Part shown: positions 57,101 through 64,000 of the stretch, piece by piece
Position numbering within the stretch: the first letter of the stretch is position 1
Layout of the letters: every line of letters begins with the position of its first letter
Source of the DNA: Bromus sterilis
Lineage: Eukaryota; Streptophyta; Magnoliopsida; Poales; Poaceae
Assembly: GCA_950022295.1 (NCBI GenBank)
Contig: OX465601.1
Location: 112,115,501 to 112,179,500, forward strand
DNA length: 64,000 nt
Direction: 5' to 3'
Notes under the pieces: model-generated
The model's input: the letters and a program-made list of their open reading frames with translations, nothing else
What the model was told of the DNA's origin: nothing
Database searches by the model: none
Position numbers and translations under genes: made by a program

Positions 57101-58218
57101 CAACTTGGGCCAGCGGAGACATGGTTTCTTTGTTGGTCCACCCCTGGAAGCTAGGGGGCTGCCCACATCTGTTTGGGTAGCTAACCCGACCTCGTCCAGA
57201 CGGTAGAGGCCGATTCGAGAGCGCGGCCGGCTTTTGAGTTGGATGTCGACTCACCGGGGGCCACCCGGATTTGTTCGTTGTTAGCTAGAGGGACCTGTCA
57301 TTTCGGATCTCTTGGAACTAAATCATAAAATGGTTGCCTATGATGGGTAGCAACTGAGAGTGATGGACGTGCGTGCGGAGCCTCGTAATGGGCAGTTGGT
57401 ACACCCCTGCAGGGTTAAATCTTTTCGAGAAGCCGTGTCCACGGTTATGGACGACTTGAGACCTACTCCTTGTTCATAGACAACAACAACTGAGATAATC
57501 TTAATATAACTTGATCAACGTGTGTGTGCCTTGACTGCTTCTTCTTCGTTGGGATGCGAAGAGGAGGACAAGGATAGGATAGGTGTTATGTTTGCGTAGT
57601 AGGTGGATAGCAATACTTGTTGGAGGCGATTCCTCATCGAATGCTTGGCTTCTTATCTTACTCTCTAGATCGTTAGCCACTTCATAAATGCTAGTGCGGC
57701 AGCAACCTCACCACTTACCCCTTCCTTACCGTAAACTACTAGTTGTCCTAGAATGACGAGTGATGAAGTCCTTGCTGGGTCAGATGACCACTACAGTTGG
57801 ATGCTGAGTACCTCTGTACTCATGATACTACCCCCAAACTCTTTTCAGGGTTCTTGATCGACGACAGGTATGGTGATCGACGTTTCACGTGGAGACTCGA
57901 CGACGACTAGTTAGGCGGATCCCGGCGGAGGGCCTGGACCCGTGTGGTTATGGGGATCGATGATTTTCTCTTTGCCAGTAGGCATTGGCTTGTAGTCTGT
58001 ACTCAGACATGTATCTTCCGCTGTTGTATTGTATTCAGGTAGTTGTATGCCGATTGTATGAGATGTTGTATCCTTGTATCTGTAATGTTGTGATATCATG
58101 TTGGAAATCTGGGGCATATGGCTTTGTCATATGTCGCGGTGGGACCGATATGTGCTTCGTCCCCGGATCTGGATGGAAACATCTAGATCTGGAACAGTAC
58201 CGCATATCGGGCCTTACA
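54144..58218 (+). repeat. 3' LTR, full length (4,075 bp)
   Basis: TATA box CTATATAAAG at 54611-54620. The extra 2.29 kb (about 55732-58017) includes the word ACCCCTGCAGGGTTAA near 57404 and a CGTGTCCACGGT stretch near 57438. Both are also found in the older LTR at 58960-59000. Confidence 0.85.
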
Positions 58219-58223
58219 GGTAC

Positions 58224-59961
58224 CTGAGCAACGGTTGTCCTTCAGGTAAGAAGTCGGGCGACCCAACTGTGCCCGCGAGTGGTATTGCGACGGGATAACA
58301 GGGAGGGTACGACCAGTGTACCGGTGTGCTTGGCCCCTGATCGTTGACCGCGAGAGTTACCAAACCCCGAAAGTCGAGCTCCTCAAGAGCACACGCGAGA
58401 CAGGGTAAGGAGACGGTTCACCTTGTTTGTAACCGCAGAGACTTGGTGGGACGACAGGGCGGGCACCGATGTACTGGTGGTCCTGACTGCTGTTTGTCCG
58501 CGGGTCAGTTAAGTCGAGGCAACGATAACGGTTGTACCACAATTTAATAAAATGGCTAATGGTTCAGTGAATGTCTTGAGTTGGCTATATGCCATGTACG
58601 CACTACCTACCCGTGGGAATTATGAGTTATGGTCTCCTCTGCTTCATAGTGTCGTCCGAGGACTCTTCAAACGTCAGCAGTACCGCGGCCTGAGCCGGGG
58701 AGTGGTGTTGTCTTATTTGCTCGCGCGGTGTTGTCTTATTTGGATTTTGTTTAACTTCACCGGCCAGCCTCGCACCGTGCAGGAGTACGTCGGGGTTAGG
58801 GTCCAAAGCCCCGCGTACATAGGATATAGTCCGGCGGATGACCTCTCTGTTGAGTTTGAAAGATGGGCTATGAAGTGTCGGATAGCCTCGGTGGAGCGTT
58901 CCCTAACAAGGTTCCCTCCACCCTAGAGATCCGTGCGTGTAGTGTAACACAAGTGCACCCCTGCAGGGAAGATTAATCTATTCGAATAGCCGTGTCCACG
59001 GTAACAGGACGATTTATGCTGAAGCTGGATCTTACCACTACAAACTATTATTATTAAACTGTATGGTTCCGGGTTTTCTTCCTCGCTGGGATGTCGAGGA
59101 GGTGAACTCGGAGGCATTGCTAATTATTACAACTTACTATTATACAATGCTGCAGCAACTTCTGCTTCATTGTTACTTTATGCTTTATATAAACTGTTGG
59201 CTATTCTCTCCTCATGCTGCAAGACTCGTCGGAAGATGCTAGTCTTCGTTAGGCCTAGCGTCTTACCCTTATTCTGATTTCTATCTTGCAGTGCACTATA
59301 TATAGCCTCCCCTTCCATTTGATACAATGCATAAATGCTTAGTAGCGGACGTAAGACTCGCGGGTATGCTAGATACTCACCTTTGCTTTATTTCCCCTTT
59401 TTCGCTTTGCCTGATCGGCCGCTGCAGCCGACGTTGGAGCCCAGGAGTAGGAGTACCCCGGAGGCGACTACTACGATGTTGAGTTCCCCGTTGACCAGGA
59501 GTAGTTCGGTGGATCCCTGGCAGGAGGCATCGCCTCTTCGATCTGTATTTCTGATGTCATTTGTGCTAGCCTTCTTAAGGCAAAACTCGACTAACTATGT
59601 CTGTACTCAGATATTATGGCTTGTATGACTTATGTATTCAGATCCTCGTGATCCCTGGTATTGTAACATATTGGTTTATCCTTTTGTGTTTAGTGTTGTG
59701 CTGTGATATTCTCACCGTAGCACCCTAATCTCAGTCGTGTACCCTGTGTGTATGATTACTTTACACAGATTGATTTTGGGGACGTCACAAGTTGGTATCA
59801 GAGCCGACTGCCTGTAGGAAGCCACCCCACCACTACTTGGTCGAAGTTGAGTCTAGACTTTGAAAAAACAATTTTGCTAACTTAATATTTGGCTTACGGG
59901 CCCACATCGATGTCACTACGTGTGATATCTATGGTATTAGGATCCTTTTCTCCTTACCTAT
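58224..59961 (+). mobile_element. Part of an older related gypsy LTR, with primer-binding site and leader
   Basis: LTR sequence ends ...GGGGACGTCACA at 59786. TTGGTATCAGAGCC (59789-59802) and a leader with GTCGAAGTTGAGTCTAGACTTT follow, resembling the leader after 53561. It is cut at 59962 by the next element. The inner element's GGTAC duplication suggests this LTR continued left of 51753, but I could not separate that stretch from Sirevirus sequence. Confidence 0.65.
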
Positions 59962-60402
59962 TGACGAGGGGGTGACCCCACGACTCCTACTAATGGGCCT
60001 ACCCGGTGTCATTGAAGGCCCACGAAACTACCGTCGGATTCACCTTGGCCCGCTAGATGGCACCGACATTGGGAGTCCTCGACTGACAAGGAAGGTGCAG
60101 GGACTTGCCGTACAAGCTAGGGTTATATTTCCTGTAATTGTAGATTGATTCCCCGAGACCTGGTCTACTATATAAAGGCCAGGAGGGGCAACGCATAAAG
60201 GAGAGACATCACCTGTAACCCTAGCCTAGAGCGCATCTGCCTTGGCATCCCCTGTAACTTCTCCACAATCAATATATCGAGCAGGAAGTGTATCCTCCTG
60301 TTTGCCGACGAGCTTATCGTCCAACCTGTGTCTTCTCCAACTAGCCCAGGGTCACTAACCATGGGACTTGCCGGGGCCGATCCTCGACAATTGGCGCCGA
60401 CC

Positions 60403-63400
60403 ATGGGGACTACAAAGGTTGGGAACGCGATCTCGGCGGTCTCACTATCACCAACGCTCGCCAGCTCGAAGATTCAGGCGAGATCCAATCTGTTCGAGTC
60501 CCTAGGGTTCACGGCCCACCTCCCGGCCCTGAAGCCAGTCTTCACGGATCTGCAGTCCGGCGTCGATCTGATCATCGTAGAATACCGGATCTACATCAAC
60601 CACTGGGGAAGTCTCCGCCTAACCGACGACGTTCAAGCACCTACAGCAGCAGCCGAGGCGGACGTCACCCGCACGGCCAACACACCGACCAATAGCAGCC
60701 GAGCACTCGGCACCGAGCATCATAGCACTCGCCGTCCCTCGGACAGGCCCCTAGCATGGAGAAGCACCGACGCGCAAGCCAGCAGAGGAGCGACCGGAAC
60801 ACCCTCGCAAGTGTTCATGGCGGAAGTCGACGCACCACCACCAGGAATCAACGGGCAAGTTGAAAACCCGAGTGCTCCGCGGGACATGCAGAATACCAGC
60901 GGAGCAGCAGGACCCGCCAAGGAAGCCCGGATGGTCGTGCAACTGGGCGATCCAGGAAGCATACCAACGAAAGTCCCAGCGGGACAAGCACCTGGCAACC
61001 CAGCAAGTAACCTGCAGCCAAGGCAGCCGCTCGGCCCGAGCGCCCAGCCACCAGGAGGCAGACAACAGGCCACAGCCGCCAAGAAAGCCGCACCACCAAA
61101 AGAGAAAATCATCTTACCCAAGGAAACCATAGCGATGGTACAGGAAGCAGTCAAATTCGGCAGGATGCTGCCAAGAAACGCCACAAGAGACGAACTAAGA
61201 GCGTACACTAAATTAGCGGGAGAACAGACGCAACGATGGCGCCAGGCCATGGAAGCGCAGGAAAGAGAAGAACTCGAGAGGAAAAGCAGTCGCCGGCAAC
61301 CTGCCGGAAGCAGTCGCCGCTCCCCTACCCGCGACAGATCAAAAGTCAACAACCTACGGAAACCGGAAAGGGAGAGAGTGATCCGCAAGCTCGACGACGA
61401 CTTCAAACTAGAAGAGGATGACGGCGACGAGGAGCCCATCACACCAGCGGAGGCACTCATAAGCGCCCAGGACTACCTATCTCGTGCCCGGACAAGCTCT
61501 AAAGGGAAATCAGACCGCTACACCTCGATCTCCCTACAAATAATGAAGGACGCCATCGACAACTCAGCACCCAAAAACCCCAGCACCAGGCGGCAGGCCC
61601 GCGAGCGGACACCAGACAGGGAACCTAGCGACCCTGACGACGACGACGACAATAACGACGACGACGACGACGACAGGTGCGGGAACCCAAACAGGGGCAG
61701 AAGGCGCGACGACGGCGACGACAGCCGCGCACACCGCAGCACTCGGCGAGACGCACGTGACGACATCACCCAGAGCAGAGTCAACCGTAGCAGGCGGCGA
61801 CGCGCGGCGCGCGAAGAATACTCCGACGAGGAAGCTTCCGAAGAAGAAGCCGAGCCATGCGGAGCACTATGCTTCACCCGAACCGTACGCGAGACACGCA
61901 TGCAAAACGGATTCAAGCTCAACTCGACGACACTAAAGTACAACGGACTTGAAGAACCAAAGGCATGGCTTGAAGACTACTTAACTGCGGTCAAATTCCA
62001 GCGCGGAACCAACATCACAGCAATGCAGTACATACAGTTGATGCTCGAGGGCTCCGCGCGGCACTGGCTCAAAAACCTACGGCGCGGGTCCATCAGCTCC
62101 TGGAGACAGTTCCGCGCCGCTTTCATCGAGAATTTCAAGTCAACCTACAAACGGCCGGCATCACTCGAGGAGCCGCGAGCGTGCAAGCAAGGAACAAGGG
62201 AGACCCTGAGGGCGTACATCCAGCGGTGGACGATCCTCAAAAACTCCGCAGAAGATATATCAGACGAGAGCGCAATCGACGCTTTCAGAAGAGGCCTACA
62301 ACGCATTGAGTTCAAGGAGCAGCTGGGGCAAATGAAAGTCCGCACACTCGCAAAACTACTGGAACTAGCCAACAGCTGGGCAGACGGCGAAGATTCCGTC
62401 CGTAACGAAACTGAAACCTTCGTAGCACGATCAGAGCACGAATACGACTACAACGGAGACAGAGGAGGCGACAGAAGGAGGAAACGGCCAAGGCGACAAT
62501 TTTACGACGACCGAGGACCCGACATGGTTGCTGCCGGCTTCCCAAACGACCGAAACGGGCGGCGACGCGACGACAACAGACAGCCAAACAGAGAGAACCA
62601 GGAAGACGAGCCTCAATCGCAGAAACGCGAATGGTGGCCAAAGCAACCGCGGGACGGCACACGAGCGCCTAGAATGGCAAAAGAGCATCTCGACAGCCCA
62701 TGCACCATACATGGATTCAGAAACGAGCGAGGAGAAATAAGATCATCCCACACCCTCAGGAACTGCAGAAGCTTCAACGAGCTAGCAGAAGAGAAGAACC
62801 GCCCCGCGGCCCCTGCAGGGCAACCTCTCGCAAGCATAGCAATCGGGCCAGTCGCCCACAATGCGCCACCAGCCCCTCCGTTGCCGACGAGGCAGGTGGC
62901 CTCCATCCAAGAGAGACAAAGGACACCGGATGAAGACCAGTACCCAGAAGCTCACGGAAGAATTTATATGATAAAAGAAGGAAGGCCCTCCAACCGCCAG
63001 CAGAAGCAAGTAACTAGACAAGTCTTCCTGGCGACATCCGCACACCCAGCGGTCCCAGAATACCTGCGCGGGTCGGAAACAGAGATAACCTTTTCCCGAG
63101 ACGACCACCCACCAGTTGTCCCTCGACCAGGACACGCAGCACTAGTACTGGAGGCGCGGATCGGGAACTACGACATGTCTCGCGTGTTCATGGACGGCGG
63201 CTGCGGAATCAACATCATATTCACCCGAATGCTCGACGACATGTTGATCCAAAGCAACGCCCTGAAGCCCTCAGGAACGACTTTCCACGGGATCGTACCA
63301 GGCAAAGCAGTTTATCCCATGGGAAGAATAAGCCTGGAAGTGGTCTTCGGGTGCGCGACCAACTTTCGCAAAGAGATATTGGACTTCGAGGTGGTCGACT

Positions 63401-63633
63401 GGAAGTCGCAATACCACGCAATCCTCGGGCGACCAGCCTTCGCCCGCTTCATGGTTGTACCTCATTACGCCTACCTCAAGCTGAAAATGCCAGGGCCACA
63501 TGGTGTCATTACAATCAATGGAAGCTTTGTCAGATCCGACAGATGCGACAAGGAATTCCACAAGTTAGCAGAAGCCTTCATAACCCATCAAAACGATGGC
63601 ACCACAGAAGCCACAGAAGAAAACCTCCCGTAG
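60403..63633 (+). CDS. Gag-protease polyprotein of the Tat-like gypsy element
   Basis: 1,076 residues from the ATG that overlaps the primer-binding site; the frame is open further back into the LTR, so a later Met (MAEVDAPP, 60819) is possible. A Gln/Pro/Ala-rich N-terminus is followed by a charged coiled region and an Asp run (DDDDDNNDDDDDD). The retrotransposon Gag fold follows (KAWLEDYLTAVKF, MLEGSARHWLKNL, SSWRQFRAAFIENF, RETLRAYIQRW). An Arg/Asp-rich nucleocapsid-like part lacks a visible CCHC knuckle. An aspartic protease has VFMDGGCGINIIF, the D-x-G active site in a DGG form usual for this lineage, and ILGRPAFARF. It ends in a true stop after protease, so pol, if present, lies outside this frame. 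No lesions were seen. Confidence 0.85.
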   Translation: MGTTKVGNAISAVSLSPTLASSKIQARSNLFESLGFTAHLPALKPVFTDLQSGVDLIIVEYRIYINHWGSLRLTDDVQAPTAAAEADVTRTANTPTNSSRALGTEHHSTRRPSDRPLAWRSTDAQASRGATGTPSQVFMAEVDAPPPGINGQVENPSAPRDMQNTSGAAGPAKEARMVVQLGDPGSIPTKVPAGQAPGNPASNLQPRQPLGPSAQPPGGRQQATAAKKAAPPKEKIILPKETIAMVQEAVKFGRMLPRNATRDELRAYTKLAGEQTQRWRQAMEAQEREELERKSSRRQPAGSSRRSPTRDRSKVNNLRKPERERVIRKLDDDFKLEEDDGDEEPITPAEALISAQDYLSRARTSSKGKSDRYTSISLQIMKDAIDNSAPKNPSTRRQARERTPDREPSDPDDDDDNNDDDDDDRCGNPNRGRRRDDGDDSRAHRSTRRDARDDITQSRVNRSRRRRAAREEYSDEEASEEEAEPCGALCFTRTVRETRMQNGFKLNSTTLKYNGLEEPKAWLEDYLTAVKFQRGTNITAMQYIQLMLEGSARHWLKNLRRGSISSWRQFRAAFIENFKSTYKRPASLEEPRACKQGTRETLRAYIQRWTILKNSAEDISDESAIDAFRRGLQRIEFKEQLGQMKVRTLAKLLELANSWADGEDSVRNETETFVARSEHEYDYNGDRGGDRRRKRPRRQFYDDRGPDMVAAGFPNDRNGRRRDDNRQPNRENQEDEPQSQKREWWPKQPRDGTRAPRMAKEHLDSPCTIHGFRNERGEIRSSHTLRNCRSFNELAEEKNRPAAPAGQPLASIAIGPVAHNAPPAPPLPTRQVASIQERQRTPDEDQYPEAHGRIYMIKEGRPSNRQQKQVTRQVFLATSAHPAVPEYLRGSETEITFSRDDHPPVVPRPGHAALVLEARIGNYDMSRVFMDGGCGINIIFTRMLDDMLIQSNALKPSGTTFHGIVPGKAVYPMGRISLEVVFGCATNFRKEILDFEVVDWKSQYHAILGRPAFARFMVVPHYAYLKLKMPGPHGVITINGSFVRSDRCDKEFHKLAEAFITHQNDGTTEATEENLP

Positions 63634-63814
63634 ACGATGAACCAGCAGATGGACACAAGCGCCAGGCAACAAAGCTACCGGCCATCAAGGCCACTTACAG
63701 CAGATAAAAGGTATCCGTCTTCAACGGAACCTCCCTCCTTTTATTTTTCCCAGACTTACTGTATGAGACAATAGGGAAAAGCGTGATTCAAGTATCCCCC
63801 ACAAAAATAAACTC

Positions 63815-64000
63815 GGGCACTCGGGGGCTCGCCGAAGCAGCCACCCCTCGAGTCGTCTCCCGCAATCGCGGCACAAAAAAACAAACTTTGGCACTCGGGG
63901 GCTCGCCGAAGCAGCCACCCCTCGAGTCGTCTCCCGCAATCGCGGCACAAAAACAAACGTTGGCACTCGGGGGCTCGCCGAAGCAGCCACCCCTCGAGTC
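63815..64000 (+). repeat. ~72-bp tandem repeats after the Gag-protease frame
   Basis: CACTCGGGGGCTCGCC starts at 63819, 63892 and 63964 (spacing 73 and 72 bp). Each unit also has CACCCCTCGAGTCGTC and CCGCAATCGCGGCAC. It continues past the edge. Confidence 0.9.

Larger units (their letters stand above)
51758..58218 (+). mobile_element. Gypsy-type LTR element with unequal LTRs and a 598-bp interior
   Basis: 5' LTR 51758-53545 (1,788 bp) and 3' LTR 54144-58218 (4,075 bp), both TGTAACAGCCCAG...CA, flanked by GGTAC at 51753-51757 and 58219-58223. A Met-tRNA primer-binding site TTGGTATCAGAGCC (53548-53561) follows the 5' LTR. The interior (53546-54143) encodes nothing and lacks a clear polypurine tract. 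LTR length and primer site fit the Tekay/Del chromovirus group, but no pol remains to prove it. It is non-autonomous: either a deletion derivative or a LARD-like element. Confidence 0.85.
59962..64000 (+). mobile_element. Tat-like Ty3-gypsy element, 5' part (continues beyond window)
   Basis: LTR 59962-60389 (428 bp, TGACGAGG...CCTCGACA, imperfect inverted ends) with TATATAAA at 60169-60176. A TTGGCGCCGACC primer-binding site from 60391, unlike the Met type, is typical of the Tat/Athila side. A Gag-protease frame follows (60403-63633). From 63815 three ~72-bp tandem repeats start and run off the edge. No reverse transcriptase appears in the 370 bp after the stop. Confidence 0.85.

Overview
This is about 64 kb of nuclear DNA from a grass, most likely a Triticeae species (wheat, barley, Aegilops or rye). 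That is inferred from the mix of repeats: TA-flanked Stowaway-type MITEs with CTCCCTCCGT-like ends, a large CACTA transposon, a Sirevirus-type copia element, and gypsy elements with long LTRs nested in each other. It also fits the intron-containing plant genes. No species marker was seen.

Layout. 1-5,000: the first 14 coding exons (488 codons, all frames intact) of a valyl-tRNA synthetase gene on the minus strand. It runs off the left edge, and one intron holds a truncated copia element. 5,000-9,900: intergenic DNA with a decayed PIF/Harbinger transposase. 9,961-10,984: a small heavy-metal-associated (HMA) domain protein with a Lys/Glu tail. 12,073-13,575: a pentatricopeptide repeat (PPR) gene on the minus strand, probably organellar. 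13,978-14,667: a broken 3'-5' exonuclease-like gene. 16,672-19,010: a 5'-truncated copia element on the minus strand. 19,314-21,729: a four-exon LTI65/CAP160-type cold and ABA stress gene on the minus strand. Its promoter side carries a duplicated ABRE-bearing 47-mer and three CRT/DRE cores. 22,251-26,640: a Stowaway-type element, AT-rich DNA and a long degenerate repeat array.

26,729-42,238 is a nested structure. Two inverted 57-bp arms (52/57 identical) enclose a fragment of a TIR1/AFB auxin-receptor F-box gene. A ~14 kb CACTA element (27,479-41,476) is inserted in that fragment. The CACTA carries three coding units: (i) a TNP2-type transposase with two stops and two single-base deletions; (ii) a second large five-exon gene whose frame is perfect once one solo LTR is removed; (iii) an 84-residue protein that joins an RNase H1-type hybrid-binding domain to a C-terminal membrane segment. 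Two solo LTRs sit inside the element. 42,333-43,584 is an F-box gene with a frameshift.

44,900-64,000 is almost all transposable elements: a nested pair of Stowaway MITEs; a Sirevirus copia (45,766-51,757, minus) with pol and env-like ORFs and arrays of palindromes; a gypsy-type element with unequal LTRs and almost no interior (51,758-58,218, TSD GGTAC); part of a related older LTR; and the 5' part of a Tat-like gypsy element encoding Gag and protease.

Host genes likely to be functional are valyl-tRNA synthetase, the HMA protein, the PPR protein and the LTI65-like protein. The others are decayed or belong to transposons. The less-described points are the CACTA's membrane-anchored hybrid-binding protein, the uneven decay of its two large genes, the inverted-repeat capture of the auxin-receptor fragment, and palindromes shared between the Sirevirus LTR and the spacer before its env-like ORF.
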